Source: Xanthobacteraceae bacterium
Lineage (GTDB): Bacteria; Pseudomonadota; Alphaproteobacteria; Rhizobiales; Xanthobacteraceae
Assembly (NCBI GenBank): GCA_028290465.1
Contig: JAQGJU010000080.1
Location: forward strand, 1-61,921
Length of the DNA stretch: 61,921 bases
Reading direction: 5' to 3'
Shown here piece by piece: positions 16,800-26,203 of the stretch. The notes beneath the pieces are model-generated. The model did no database searches. It saw nothing but the letters and a program-made list of their open reading frames with translations, and was not told where the DNA came from. Within the stretch, counting starts at the first letter, position 1. Each line of letters begins with the position of its first letter. The translations under genes and the position numbers were made by a program.

Positions 16800-18092
16800 A
16801 TGGACCAGACCGTCCGCAAGATCAGCGCCGAGGACATCAACCCGCGGCACAATTGGGGTCGCGCGCTGCCGTCGCTCGGCATCATGGGCGTCGATTTCGA
16901 GGAGCGCGTCGACTACCGCCGCCTGCATCGCTATCGCCTCGCCCGCGCCAAGCAGGCGCTGGAGAATTCCGAGCTCGGCGCGCTGCTGGTGTTCGACGTC
17001 AACAACATCCGCTACCTGACCTCGACCAAGATCGGCGAATGGGAGCGCGACAAGCTGGCCCGCTGGGCGCTGCTGACCCGCACCGGCGAACCGATCCTGT
17101 GGGATTTCGGCTCAGCCGCCATCCATCACAAGCTGTATGCGCCGTGGCTCGCCCCGGAAAACTGTAAAGCCGGCCTGATCGGCCTGCGCGGCACCGTGGC
17201 GCCGGCCTTCGGCCTGATGAAGCGCCATGCCGAGGAAATCGCCTCGCTGCTGCGCGAGGCCGGCGTCGCCGACATGCCGATCGGCATCGACATCATCGAA
17301 CCGCCGATGATGTTCGAATTGCAGAAGGCCGGCCTCAAGATCGAAGACGGTCAGCAGATCATGCTGGAAGCCCGCGAGATCAAGTCGCAAGACGAGATCG
17401 CGCTGCTGAACCGCGCCGCCGCGATGGTCGATGGCGCGTATCACATGATCAATGAAGAGCTGAAGCCCGGCGTGCGCGAGAATGACATCGTCGCCATGGT
17501 GAACGAGTTCCTGTATCGCCACGGCTCGGACGACGTCGAAGCCGTCAACGCGATCTCAGGCGAGCGTTGCAATCCGCACCCGCACAACTTCACCGACCGC
17601 ATGATCCGGCCGGGCGATCAGGCGTTCTTCGACATCCTGCAATCGTTCATGGGCTATCGCACCTGCTATTACCGCACCTTCAATGTCGGCCGCGCCACCC
17701 CGGCGCAGCACGACGCCTACAAGCTGGCGCGCGAGTGGCTGGACGGCGCGATGGAGCGGATCAAGCCCGGCGCCTCCACGGCGCATATCTGCGAGGCGTT
17801 CCCGACCGCCGACAAGTTCGGCTTCCCGGACGAGATGTCGGCGTTCGGCCTGCAGTTCGCGCACGGCCTCGGTCTCGCACTGCATGAGCGCCCGATCATC
17901 TCGCGGGTGATCTCGCTCGACCATCCGACCGAGATCAAGGAAGGCATGGTGTTTGCGATCGAGACCTACTGCCCGGCGACCGACGGCTATTCCGGCGCCC
18001 GCATCGAGGAAGAGGTCGTGGTCACCGACAAGGGCTGCAAGGTGATCTCGCTGTTCCCGGCCGAAGAACTGCCGATCGCCAACCGGTACTAA
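16800..18092 (+). CDS. M24-family (creatinase/Xaa-Pro peptidase/DddP-like) protein with an altered metal site
   Basis: A 430-residue pita-bread-fold protein with a creatinase N-domain (about 40-195) and an M24 catalytic domain (about 200-420). Canonical ligands are seen as Asp278 (FFDIL), His355 (FAHGLG), Glu388 (AIETY) and Glu403 (RIEEE). The second aspartate, eleven residues after the first, is Cys289 (RTCYYRTF). Family members include peptidases, creatinase and the DMSP lyase DddP. The changed ligand suggests an altered metal site or non-peptidase chemistry. The ATG has AGGAGGAG upstream. It is monocistronic and followed by a good terminator. Confidence 0.85.
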   Translation: MDQTVRKISAEDINPRHNWGRALPSLGIMGVDFEERVDYRRLHRYRLARAKQALENSELGALLVFDVNNIRYLTSTKIGEWERDKLARWALLTRTGEPILWDFGSAAIHHKLYAPWLAPENCKAGLIGLRGTVAPAFGLMKRHAEEIASLLREAGVADMPIGIDIIEPPMMFELQKAGLKIEDGQQIMLEAREIKSQDEIALLNRAAAMVDGAYHMINEELKPGVRENDIVAMVNEFLYRHGSDDVEAVNAISGERCNPHPHNFTDRMIRPGDQAFFDILQSFMGYRTCYYRTFNVGRATPAQHDAYKLAREWLDGAMERIKPGASTAHICEAFPTADKFGFPDEMSAFGLQFAHGLGLALHERPIISRVISLDHPTEIKEGMVFAIETYCPATDGYSGARIEEEVVVTDKGCKVISLFPAEELPIANRY

Positions 18093-18107
18093 TCTGACGC
18101 GCGATTA

Positions 18108-18140
18108 CAGGCGCCCGCGTAACATGCGGGCGCCTGTTTG
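18108..18140 (+). terminator. Rho-independent terminator of the M24 gene
   Basis: An 11-bp perfect stem, CAGGCGCCCGC / GCGGGCGCCTG, has a seven-base loop and is followed by TTTG. It starts 16 bases after the stop codon. It may also serve the convergent M23 gene. Confidence 0.8.
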
Positions 18141-18155
18141 ATTCCGCGCGCTTAT

Positions 18156-19466
18156 CTAATGCATGTGCTCGGCTTGGCGCGGCGGCGCGCTGACTCGTTT
18201 GGCCTTCGCGGTACGGCTCAGCATGGCCTGCGCGGCGAAGCCCAGAACACCGAGCCCGATCGACACCAAGCCCAGCACGTCGGTCAGCACCGGTCCACAC
18301 TTGATGCAGCCGATGCCGCCGGGGATGATCATCAGCGCGCCGATGATAATAATGTAGGCCCAGGTCAGCGGGCCGACATAAATCCACCATTTGAACGGCG
18401 CCTCGGCCACGTTGCCTGGCCAGATCGCCGACAGCGTGTTCGGCAGATCCTGGCCCGTTACCTGGCTCCATGGCTGACTTTTGTTCGGCGGCCACGGCGT
18501 CGGCTCGACGACGCTTGCGTCGAGCACATGCATGTCGCGGAACGGCAGTGGGCGCGGCGGCCCGCCCCACGGCACCGTGGTGCGGTTGACCTGGATGTGC
18601 AGATGCGGCCCGGACGAATTGCCGGAATTCCCGGCGAGCCCGAGCTGCTGGCCTTCCGTCACCGCCGCGCCGACGCTCAACAGCGCCGGGGTGAGCGTGC
18701 CCTTCTGAAAATGCGCGTACAGCGCCAGGTCGGGGCCGTGCTGGATGTAGAAATGATTGCCCTCGACCGGATTGGGCGTCGGGTTCTGCGTACCTAACGT
18801 CGTGTTGGCATCCATGTCGTTCTTGAACTGAACCACCGTGCCGTCGGCCATCGCGTAGATCGGCTTGCCCCAGATACGGAAATGATCGTTCTGGGTGCCG
18901 GCCGTGTTGGGCAGCGCGGATCTCCACTGCTGGGTATCGTCGTCGAAGCCCTGCACGCCCATGTCGTAGGCGAACAGTTGCGTGCCGCCGCCGGCGGCAC
19001 CATGCCCGGCGCTGCGGCCGAACCAGTATTCGGTTTGCTTCAGATCCACGGTCTTGGCCGGGAACAGGTAGCCACCGCCGGTTGCCGGACTGGTGTAAGG
19101 CGCGAGCGACACGCTGACATTGGCCGGATCGCTAAAGCCGTCGCAGGCCAGCGCGAGCTTCAGCGTGCCGGGCGCCGGCACCGGCAGAATGATGTTGTTG
19201 GCGGGGGCGAAGAACCAGACCTTGGTCTGGCTCGCCGGGATCGTCAGATCGGCAGCGATGGCTTCGCTGGCGACATTCGGCGGACCGACAAAGGACACCG
19301 TCACTTGATTTAGATGGACGTCGTTCGGCCCGTTATTTTTGATGGCCAGAACTAGCGACAGTTGGCCGTTCGGGTCATCGCTGCTGGTGGGCGCGGCCAA
19401 CTGGCCAAAATTGGCCGGGCCAGAATCTGAAGGCTGAACCGTGACCGTAAGGTTGGGTGCACCCAT
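18156..19466 (-). CDS. M23-type peptidase-domain protein with C-terminal membrane anchor
   Basis: The 436-residue protein has three parts. Residues 1 to about 120 are a beta-rich Ig/CARDB-like domain (LSLVLAIKNNGPNDVHL). Residues 140-310 are a LytM/M23 domain with candidate zinc ligands His155 or a neighbour, Asp168 (FAYDMG) and His290 (GPHLHIQV), plus His252 (LYAHFQKG). Two hydrophobic helices are at about 350-415. The ATG at 19466 is preceded by GTGTGGGG; a TTG at 19511 is the other option. Neither start gives a recognisable signal peptide, which is odd for a cell-wall peptidase. It may be tail-anchored or exported by another route. Confidence 0.75.
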   Translation of the reverse strand: MGAPNLTVTVQPSDSGPANFGQLAAPTSSDDPNGQLSLVLAIKNNGPNDVHLNQVTVSFVGPPNVASEAIAADLTIPASQTKVWFFAPANNIILPVPAPGTLKLALACDGFSDPANVSVSLAPYTSPATGGGYLFPAKTVDLKQTEYWFGRSAGHGAAGGGTQLFAYDMGVQGFDDDTQQWRSALPNTAGTQNDHFRIWGKPIYAMADGTVVQFKNDMDANTTLGTQNPTPNPVEGNHFYIQHGPDLALYAHFQKGTLTPALLSVGAAVTEGQQLGLAGNSGNSSGPHLHIQVNRTTVPWGGPPRPLPFRDMHVLDASVVEPTPWPPNKSQPWSQVTGQDLPNTLSAIWPGNVAEAPFKWWIYVGPLTWAYIIIIGALMIIPGGIGCIKCGPVLTDVLGLVSIGLGVLGFAAQAMLSRTAKAKRVSAPPRQAEHMH

Positions 19467-19614
19467 GACAGGCCCCACACAATTTGAAACCACCGGTATC
19501 AGATATTTCAATCATAGGTGGCTTTATATCGCAAGCACTATCCTATGTAGGTGCCTCGGGCTATCGAGCAGGCATCGCGCGTTAGCCGCGCCTTCACTTC
19601 CGCGCGGCCACCGT

Positions 19615-20943
19615 CTAACGCAGCGCCGACAGCCGCAATTCCATCTCGCGCTTGACCTGATATTCCGGCCGGCCGAACGCCTTATTGCGGGTTGCCAGAA
19701 ATTCGCGCTGTTGACGGCGCATCTTGGCGGCGGCCGGCGGATCGAGACGCCGCAGCACGGCATTGTACGCATCGTCGATTTCGCGGTCGAGCCGCGCCAG
19801 CTGCGGGTCGGAGCAGATCGCCTTTTCGACCGCGCGCTTGGTTTTGTCGCAGTCGAATGTCGGCAATTGCTTCGGACTGGTCAGCGCCAGCCGTTGCAAC
19901 TCTTTTCGTAGGACGTCACGGTTTTCCGCCGCGAGATCCAGGCGCGGATTGAGCCGGATCGCCTGCTCGTAATCGGCGATGGCGCGTTCGAGTTGGCCCT
20001 GCTTGCGGAAAGCCGCGCCGCGATTGTTGTAGGCCGAAGCGAATTTCGGATTGAGCTTGATCGCCGCATCATAGTCGGCGATGGCGCGGTCGACCTCGCC
20101 CTTGAACTGATACGAGTCGCCGCGATTGGTGAGGAAGTTCGCCTTCGGCGTGATCGCGATGGCGGCGTCGTAGTCCACGATGGCGCGGTCGTAGTCGCCA
20201 TTATGCGCGTAGCCAAGGCCGCGATTGTCGAAATATTCCGGCACCGTCGGATCGAGCCGGATCGCTTCGCTGATATCGGCCAGCGCGCGGTCGTTCTGTC
20301 CGAGCTTCTTCAGCGCCGCGCTGCGGTTGCTGAAGGTGCGGGGACGCTTGGCGTCGAGGCGGATCGCTTCGTCATAATCCTGCACCGCGCGCGCGTTGTC
20401 GCCCTTGAAATAATACGCCGCGCCGCGGTCGCTGAACGCCTGTGCATTGGCAGGATCGAGCCGGAGCGCTTCGTTATAATCCTCGATCGCGCGGTCGTAT
20501 TTCTGCATGCCGATATTGAAGATGTTGGCGCGCACGATAAACGCCTCGGCGTCCTTCGGGTCGACCCGGACCGCCTCATTGGCGTCGGCGAGCGCCCGTT
20601 CGAGCTTGCCGGCAAAGCTGTGCACCTGCGCGCGCTTCTGGAAAGCCCGGCCGTAGGCCGGGTCGAGTTTGATCGCTCGCTCCAAATCCGCAAAGGCCTC
20701 CGTGTCCCGGTTCTGATCGTGATTCGAATAGGCGTCGGCGCGGTTGACCAGCGCGCGGACCAGCGCCGCGTTTTCCGGATTGGCGTCGATCAAAGCCGTA
20801 CAGGCCTCGATCCGCACCCGAGATGGAGCCTTCGCCGTACTGCAAATATCAGGGCCGGAGGTCTGCGCCGCCGCCGGCAGCACACCAAAGGCGGCGACGG
20901 CCAGCGCCGTCATCGACACGAAAGAAAGAGCAAACTGGCGCAT
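19615..20943 (-). CDS. exported TPR-repeat protein with C-terminal LprI-like lysozyme-inhibitor domain
   Basis: The 442-residue protein has a signal peptide (about 1-27, ending PAAAQ). About eight tetratricopeptide repeats of 34 residues follow, each with the A-I-A-D-Y-D-A-A-I-K-L-N-P pattern. A C-terminal domain, FDCDKTKRAVEKAICSDPQLARLDREID, is characteristic of LprI/DUF1311 proteins, with its two cysteines. It is probably a periplasmic scaffold, possibly binding lysozyme-like enzymes. ATG codons at 20943 and 20952 are both possible; I use the inner one because spacing to GGGA is better. It is divergent from the DUF1236 gene. Confidence 0.85.
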   Translation of the reverse strand: MRQFALSFVSMTALAVAAFGVLPAAAQTSGPDICSTAKAPSRVRIEACTALIDANPENAALVRALVNRADAYSNHDQNRDTEAFADLERAIKLDPAYGRAFQKRAQVHSFAGKLERALADANEAVRVDPKDAEAFIVRANIFNIGMQKYDRAIEDYNEALRLDPANAQAFSDRGAAYYFKGDNARAVQDYDEAIRLDAKRPRTFSNRSAALKKLGQNDRALADISEAIRLDPTVPEYFDNRGLGYAHNGDYDRAIVDYDAAIAITPKANFLTNRGDSYQFKGEVDRAIADYDAAIKLNPKFASAYNNRGAAFRKQGQLERAIADYEQAIRLNPRLDLAAENRDVLRKELQRLALTSPKQLPTFDCDKTKRAVEKAICSDPQLARLDREIDDAYNAVLRRLDPPAAAKMRRQQREFLATRNKAFGRPEYQVKREMELRLSALR

Positions 20944-21159
20944 GGCGAACATCCCGCGTGCAAAGACTTGCCCGGCGCTGGGCTGTGCCTTGGTCGCATT
21001 CGCAACGACAAAAGGTTCAACGGCGGCCGCCGATACCTATCGGGCGGTAATAAGCATGTGTGTCTCGGAACTTAGACCGGCGCGACGCGTTGGCAGGCGT
21101 CCCCTTCAAATGAATGAGACGCGAGGGCGTAAGCCGTCGATCCTCTGAGGAGCGCTCCC

Positions 21160-21567
21160 ATGAAAAATCAAATTCTGATGGCCGGTGCCGTTCTCGGCGC
21201 GCTGGCAATGCCGGTGGCCACGTTGGCGCAAAGCGGCGCAGCAACAGGTGCCGTTGGTGGCGCGGTCGGCGGCGCCATCGTCGGCGGCCCGATCGGTGCC
21301 GTGGTCGGCGGCGTCGGCGGTGCGATCGTCGGCGGCATTTCCGACGACACGCGGCCGCGCTTCCGCGAATATGTCGTTCGCGAGCAGCGGCCGTCTTATA
21401 CCTATCGGGAAGACCTGCGCGTCGGCGTCGAACTGCCGAGCGACGGCGTCACCTATTACGAGGTGCCGAAGGAATACAATGCGCCGCAATATCGCTACAC
21501 GGTGGTGAACGGCCGCACCGTGCTGGTCGATCCGCGCACCCGCCGCGTCGTCCAGATCGTCGAATAA
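21160..21567 (+). CDS. DUF1236-domain exported protein with glycine zipper
   Basis: A 135-residue protein. A signal peptide (about 1-23, ending TLAQS) is followed by a glycine-zipper stretch at 25-62 (repeats of G-G-A-V/I-V-G-G). The DUF1236 domain at 63-135 includes the typical V-G-V-E-L-P-S-D-G-V-T-Y-Y-E-V-P pattern. DUF1236 proteins are abundant small envelope proteins in Bradyrhizobium relatives; their role is unknown. GAGGAGCGCTCCC precedes the ATG. A strong terminator follows 19 bases after the stop. Confidence 0.88.
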   Translation: MKNQILMAGAVLGALAMPVATLAQSGAATGAVGGAVGGAIVGGPIGAVVGGVGGAIVGGISDDTRPRFREYVVREQRPSYTYREDLRVGVELPSDGVTYYEVPKEYNAPQYRYTVVNGRTVLVDPRTRRVVQIVE

Positions 21568-21586
21568 GATATCTCGTCGTAGAAAT

Positions 21587-21620
21587 CCCGCCCGGGCGCA
21601 ATCCCGGGCGGGTTTTTTTT
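21587..21620 (+). terminator. strong Rho-independent terminator of the DUF1236 gene
   Basis: A perfect 10-bp stem, CCCGCCCGGG / CCCGGGCGGG, has a six-base loop and is followed by eight T residues. Confidence 0.95.
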
Positions 21621-21637
21621 ATGATCGGTTGAGCCGT

Positions 21638-21666
21638 AAAAAAATGGCCGGGACAGGCCCGGCCAT
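21638..21666 (-). terminator. Rho-independent terminator of the glycine-zipper gene
   Basis: Read on the minus strand, a 9-bp stem (ATGGCCGGG / CCCGGCCAT) is followed by a run of seven T residues. It lies 35 bases after the small glycine-zipper gene, back-to-back with the DUF1236 terminator. Confidence 0.9.
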
Positions 21667-21700
21667 TCGCTTAATTCCAGCGGTTAATTCGACGAGCGCC

Positions 21701-21955
21701 TTAACGCCAGCGGCAGTGCCGGTAGCCCCGATCGTCGCGCCAGCATGATTTGTAGCGGCGCGGATGCGAAATGCGCGGACCGCCCACGACAGCACCGACA
21801 ACGCCGCCGACCACCGCGCCGGGCGGACCGGCAATTACGGCGCCGGTGCCGGCGCCGATCGCCGCGCCCGTAAAGGTGCGTTCCTGGGCATTGGCGCCGG
21901 CCGTGCCGGCCAGGATGGCCGTGCAAGTCGCCGCAATCACAAACATCTTACGCAT
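21701..21955 (-). CDS. small exported glycine-zipper protein
   Basis: An 84-residue protein with a signal peptide (1 to about 24, ending ANAQE), a glycine zipper at 30-60 (GAAIGAGTGAVIAGPPGAVVG) and a short basic, aromatic, cysteine-containing tail (YKSCWRDDRGYRHCRWR). This is the YMGG-like or outer-membrane-lipoprotein-like glycine-zipper type found throughout Rhizobiales envelopes. Its function is unknown. GGGAGG lies upstream of the ATG, and it has its own terminator. It shares the zipper design with the neighbouring DUF1236 protein, which is convergent with it. Confidence 0.82.
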   Translation of the reverse strand: MRKMFVIAATCTAILAGTAGANAQERTFTGAAIGAGTGAVIAGPPGAVVGGVVGAVVGGPRISHPRRYKSCWRDDRGYRHCRWR

Positions 21956-22087
21956 GATTCAATCCTCCCGTTTCGGCGCGAAATCGCTGCCGGGATGCAT
22001 CTCAATTAAAGAGCGCAACGGGATGACGCGCCGGGAGCCAAAAAGTTCCAGCGGCCGAAAGTAGTTGTCGAAGGCATCGCCGGAAAT

Positions 22088-22858
22088 TCAGGTCCGCTTC
22101 TTGGCCATCTCTTGCAGATGCGGAAAGCGCTCGGTCAGCAGCGAACCGAAATAATAGGTCGGCGCAAAGGCCGGATGCGCCTTGATGGCGTCGAACCAGC
22201 GACCGACGTTCGGCCGGTCGTCCCACATGTGATCGAGGTTGAGATCCGCCATGCGAACGACCGCCGGCATCAGCGAAATGTCGGCCAGCGTCGGCTTCGT
22301 GCCCATCAGGAACGGCCCGCCGCTCGCCGCGATCGACTCCTCCATGCGCTCATAGGTACGCTGCATGCGGCCGAGCGCGGCATCCATTTCCTTTTGCGGA
22401 AAACCAGTCTGGCCCATCGCCAGCATGAACTCCTTGCGCAGCGGTTTGGATTCGGCGAACGCCAGGAATTCCTCCGGGCTCATTGCCTGGAATCGCGGCA
22501 GGAAGGCGAGGTTGAAGGTCGGCACGCGCACCGCCGCCGCCGGCATCTCGTCGATGAACCGCATGTGCGAGCGCATCTGCGCCCGCGCAGCCGGCGATGT
22601 CGGGGTAAAGTTTTCCGGCTCGGGCGAGACCTCGTCGAGGTATTCGATGATGACCGAGGAATCGATGACGACGGTGTCGTCATGCACTAAAGTCGGCACC
22701 ACGCCGTTCGGATTAAGCGCCAGATAATCCGGCTTGAGCTGATCGCCGACCAAAAGGTCGAGCTTGACCTCCTCGAAGGCGAGGCCCTTGGCGTTGAGCA
22801 CGAAACGCACGCGCTGGCTGCAGGTCGATTGCGGTGCATTATACAGCGTGAAGGCCAT
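22088..22858 (-). CDS. glutathione S-transferase family protein
   Basis: A 256-residue cytoplasmic GST with an N-terminal thioredoxin-like domain (1 to about 80, start FTLYNAPQSTCSQRVRFVL, cis-proline region NPNGVVPTLV and glutathione-contact DSSVIIEYLDE) and an all-helical C-terminal domain. Ser10 or Cys12 near the N-terminus is the likely thiol-activating residue. The ATG at 22858 has GGAGCG upstream; the longer frame adds a non-homologous N-terminus. The substrate is unknown; detoxification or aromatic degradation is possible. Confidence 0.88.
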   Translation of the reverse strand: MAFTLYNAPQSTCSQRVRFVLNAKGLAFEEVKLDLLVGDQLKPDYLALNPNGVVPTLVHDDTVVIDSSVIIEYLDEVSPEPENFTPTSPAARAQMRSHMRFIDEMPAAAVRVPTFNLAFLPRFQAMSPEEFLAFAESKPLRKEFMLAMGQTGFPQKEMDAALGRMQRTYERMEESIAASGGPFLMGTKPTLADISLMPAVVRMADLNLDHMWDDRPNVGRWFDAIKAHPAFAPTYYFGSLLTERFPHLQEMAKKRT

Positions 22859-22930
22859 CGTTTCGCTCCGGTCTTTTGTTGACCGAGCCATAGCGCAACC
22901 ATCGTGCCGCGTCACGTCCCTAGCAAAGAG

Positions 22931-24022
22931 CTAAAATGTCGACTTCAGCTTGAGATGATCCATCCGGTTCATCGATTTGATGTCGACCCGGCGCTCCCCG
23001 TCGTCACGACGGATGTCGAGTGGAATGCTGGTGCCGGCCGCCCCGCGCGACCACACCTTGCGATAGAGATCGGCAAGCCCACTTGCCGATTTGCCGTCGA
23101 CGCCAACCACGACGTCGCCGCGCACCACACCGGCCGCTTCCGCCGGTCCCTGCGGCGTCACTTGCGTGACCGTCAGTTTGCCATCGGACTCTTCCGTGGA
23201 CATGCCGAGCCAGGGCTTGGGCGTCGCTTGCGACCGGCCATCCGCCATCAGCTCACCGAGGATCGGCCGCAGCAGATCGATCGGCACGAACATGTTGCCG
23301 GGCGTCTTGTCGTTCTTGCCGGTCGCATCGCCGACGATCAGCGAGCCGACACCGACCAGCTTACCGGTACGGTCGAGCAGCGCGGCCCCGCTCCAGGCCG
23401 GATGCGCCGGCGCGGTGAAGATCGCGCGGTCGATCAGATATTCCCAACTGCCCGTGAAGGTGCGCCGCGAGGCGATTTCGACCGGCAACGCCAGTGCCCG
23501 GCCGCCGGCGCTGACCACCAAGGCGGGCTCGCCCTCGGCCAAGTTGGCGGCGCTGCCGAGTTGCAGCGGGCGGACCTTCAGCGGCGCAATCGCCCGCACC
23601 AAGCCGAACCCGGTTTCATGATCGTAGCCGACGATATCGGCCGGCACGGTGCGTCCGTCATTGGTCGTCAGTTCGGCTGCATGGGCCTCGACCATCAGGT
23701 AGCCGATGGTCAGAACCAGGCCGTTGTCGTCGATGACGATGCCGGAGCCCTGCCGGTCCCGCCCAAGATTTTTCGTGGTGCGGGCGTCCGGATTGATGAA
23801 GGTCTTAATCCGCACCACGCCGGACAGCACGTCGTCGAGCGACCGCCCGGGCGATGTCGCGGCGGGCGGTGTCGCGGCGGGCGGTGTCGACTCCGGTGAC
23901 ACGGACTGGGCGCCGGCCGGTGCGCCGCCCGACACCGTCATCGGTATGGCCAAGACCGCCGCTACCATCAAACCGAACCGCTTGCGGCCCAACACAACCT
24001 CAAATCCGAGACGCTTCGCCAT
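22931..24022 (-). CDS. HtrA/DegP-like trypsin-fold protein with PDZ domain, apparently lacking catalytic His and Asp
   Basis: The 363-residue exported protein has a long signal peptide or anchor (to about residue 40, ending PAGAQS), a trypsin-like domain (65-255) and one PDZ domain (270-350). The serine position is kept (Ser211 in [16 protein letters not shown]), but the canonical LTNxHVV is LTIGYLM (Tyr108 for His). The canonical D-L-A-L segment is G-F-G-L (about 138-141). It is therefore probably a pseudoprotease acting by binding. The ATG follows AGGGAGG. It is divergent from adenine deaminase. Confidence 0.85.
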   Translation of the reverse strand: MAKRLGFEVVLGRKRFGLMVAAVLAIPMTVSGGAPAGAQSVSPESTPPAATPPAATSPGRSLDDVLSGVVRIKTFINPDARTTKNLGRDRQGSGIVIDDNGLVLTIGYLMVEAHAAELTTNDGRTVPADIVGYDHETGFGLVRAIAPLKVRPLQLGSAANLAEGEPALVVSAGGRALALPVEIASRRTFTGSWEYLIDRAIFTAPAHPAWSGAALLDRTGKLVGVGSLIVGDATGKNDKTPGNMFVPIDLLRPILGELMADGRSQATPKPWLGMSTEESDGKLTVTQVTPQGPAEAAGVVRGDVVVGVDGKSASGLADLYRKVWSRGAAGTSIPLDIRRDDGERRVDIKSMNRMDHLKLKSTF

Positions 24023-24157
24023 GCGGGCCTCCCTGCGACGACCGAGTCGCCATCCTTCACTATACATGGCCGGAACGCACGATCCGGCGTTGCCGCCGCA
24101 GCCCCCAATGATTTGATCGGCGGTTCCAGGCGGCCGGCGAAAGCGGTACAACGCAGC

Positions 24158-25879
24158 ATGGCACACAAATTTTCGACCGATCGGATTTTCCTCGAGCGCG
24201 CGATTGATCAGGGGCTGGGCCGCACCCAGGCCGACCTCGTCATCAAGAACGTCAGGCTGCTGGACGTCATCACCGGCGCCGTCACACCGACCGATATCGC
24301 AATCTGTGGCGACCGTATCGTCGGCACCCATGACAGCTATCGCGGTACCCGCGAATTCGACGGGCGCGGCCTGTTCGCGGTGCCGGGCTTCATCGACACG
24401 CACCTGCATGTCGAATCCTCGCTGATCACGCCGCTGGAATTCGACGCCTGCGTGCTCCCGCATGGCGTCACCACGGCGATCTGCGATCCGCACGAGATCG
24501 CCAATGTGCTGGGCGTTGAGGGCATCCGCTATTTCCTCGACGCCGCCGGCGCGACCGCTATGGACCTGCGGGTGCAACTCTCGTCATGCGTGCCGGCAAC
24601 CGCGTTCGAAACCGCCGGTGCGAGGCTCGACGCGGCGGATCTGGTATCGCTGCGCGGCCATCCGTGCGGCATCGGCCTCGCCGAATTCATGAATTATCCG
24701 GGCGTGCTGGCCAAGGAGCCGGACGCGATGGATAAGCTCGCGGCGTTTTCCGACGGACATATCGACGGCCACGCTCCGTTGGTCCGGGGACGCGACCTTA
24801 ATGCTTATCTGGCGGCCGGCATCCGCACCGATCACGAAGCGACGACGCTCGAAGAGGCGCGCGAGAAACTGGCCAAAGGCATGAGCGTCCTCATCCGCGA
24901 GGGCTCGGTGTGCAAGGACCTGCATGCGCTGGCGCCGCTGATCGATGCCAATACGTCGGCGTTCGTGGCGTTCTGCACCGACGACCGCAATCCGCTCGAC
25001 ATCGCCGAGGAAGGCCATCTGGATTTTCTGATCCGCACCGCGATTTCGCTCGGCGCGCCGCTGCATCATGTCTATCGGGCGGCGAGCTGGTCCGGCGCCA
25101 ATGCGTTCGGCCTGCGCGACCGCGGCCTGATCGCGCCGGGTTGGCGCGCCGACATCGTGTTGGTCGATGACTTGGCGGCCTGTGCCGTAAGGGAAGTGTT
25201 CTCGGCCGGACGCCATGTCGGCCCGGATCTGTTGGCGGCACGGCGCACGGTCGCGCCGGTCGGACTGACATCGGTGAAGGCCGAAAAGGTCACGGCGGCG
25301 GATTTCCGCGTGCCGGCCTCGGGGCCTTCGACCCAGGTGATCGGCGTCACGTCCGGCAGCATCATCACGCAACGGGTCGTCCACGACCTGCCGCTGCGCG
25401 GCGGCGCCAAGCAGGTCTATCTCGACAAGGACGTGGTCAAGGTCGCGGTCGTGGCCCGCCATGGGAAGAACCGCAATATCGGCCGCGGTTTCGTGACCGG
25501 CTTCGGCATGCGGCGCGGCGCCATCGCGTCATCGATCGGCCATGACAGCCACAATATCTGCGTGGTCGGGGCCGACGAGGAAGACATGGCCATCGCCGTC
25601 AACCGGTTGATCGAATTGCAGGGCGGCTTCGTGGTCGCGCAGGGCGGCGCGGTGCGGGCTGAACTCGCTTTGCCGGTCGCCGGCCTGATGTCCCGGCTGC
25701 CGTTCGGCGACGTGCGTGCGGCGCTCATTCCGCTGCGCGATGCCGCCGGAGCGCTCGGCTGCACGCTGCCGGAGCCGTTCGCGCAGGTCGCATTCCTGCC
25801 ATTGCCGGTGATCCCGCACCTGAAGATCACGGATTTCGGGCTGTTCGACGTCGACCGTTTTGAGCTGATCGCCGCGTAG
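24158..25879 (+). CDS. ade: adenine deaminase
   Basis: The enzyme deaminates adenine to hypoxanthine in purine salvage. The 573-residue protein is a cyclic amidohydrolase with the metal motif [11 protein letters not shown] near residue 80, then C-D-P-H-E-I-A-N-V and D-G-H-I-D-G-H-A-P. Its C-terminal domain ([18 protein letters not shown]) is typical of Ade rather than other deaminases. I use the ATG at 24158, which begins A-H-K-F-S-T-D. The frame is open 15 codons further upstream but without a better site. It stands alone and is unrelated to its neighbours. Confidence 0.92.
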   Translation: MAHKFSTDRIFLERAIDQGLGRTQADLVIKNVRLLDVITGAVTPTDIAICGDRIVGTHDSYRGTREFDGRGLFAVPGFIDTHLHVESSLITPLEFDACVLPHGVTTAICDPHEIANVLGVEGIRYFLDAAGATAMDLRVQLSSCVPATAFETAGARLDAADLVSLRGHPCGIGLAEFMNYPGVLAKEPDAMDKLAAFSDGHIDGHAPLVRGRDLNAYLAAGIRTDHEATTLEEAREKLAKGMSVLIREGSVCKDLHALAPLIDANTSAFVAFCTDDRNPLDIAEEGHLDFLIRTAISLGAPLHHVYRAASWSGANAFGLRDRGLIAPGWRADIVLVDDLAACAVREVFSAGRHVGPDLLAARRTVAPVGLTSVKAEKVTAADFRVPASGPSTQVIGVTSGSIITQRVVHDLPLRGGAKQVYLDKDVVKVAVVARHGKNRNIGRGFVTGFGMRRGAIASSIGHDSHNICVVGADEEDMAIAVNRLIELQGGFVVAQGGAVRAELALPVAGLMSRLPFGDVRAALIPLRDAAGALGCTLPEPFAQVAFLPLPVIPHLKITDFGLFDVDRFELIAA

Positions 25880-26048
25880 TTCTGCTGCGCCGCGTCATTT
25901 TTCAGAGGCGCGCACTCTAGTCCTTCATTTGCCAGCAGCTAAAGCGCGTGTGTAGGTAAGTCTACGATGTGCCTGCCCCGCCACGTCCGCTGACTGAATC
26001 TTCCTTTTTCAGAATGAATGCTAACCCCGACGCAAAAAAAGCGCTATT

Positions 26049-26066
26049 ATGTACGATAGTGTTCAT
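26049..26066. promoter_or_regulatory. candidate TetR-type operator upstream of the fatty-acid desaturase
   Basis: ATGTACGATAGTGTTCAT is an imperfect palindrome of the form ATGNACNNTANNGTNCAT, directly overlapping a TATTAT that could be a -10 element. It lies about 140 bases upstream of the start, in the AT-rich part of the 324-base gap after adenine deaminase. No tetR gene is adjacent, so the binder is unknown. The rest of the gap holds no gene I can support. Confidence 0.45.
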
Positions 26067-26203
26067 TGGGACGACGACCCTCTGACGGGCGGTCAGATAC
26101 TCATTTTTTAGGACTTGTCGTCCACCTTCGCCTGCGCGTTGTAACGAACCAGGCGATACGTCCGGCGATGTCCGCCGCGCCCTCACACACATCACGGAAG
26201 CGC

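Noticed and set aside
16800-18092. Calling the M24 gene dddP (DMSP lyase)
   Set aside because: Similarity in fold and ligand spacing is visible, but a key metal ligand differs, and no DMSP genes are nearby.
24023-24577. N-terminal extension of the HtrA-like gene over the adenine deaminase start
   Set aside because: A good ribosome-binding site and signal peptide occur at 24022, and the extension is antisense to adenine deaminase.
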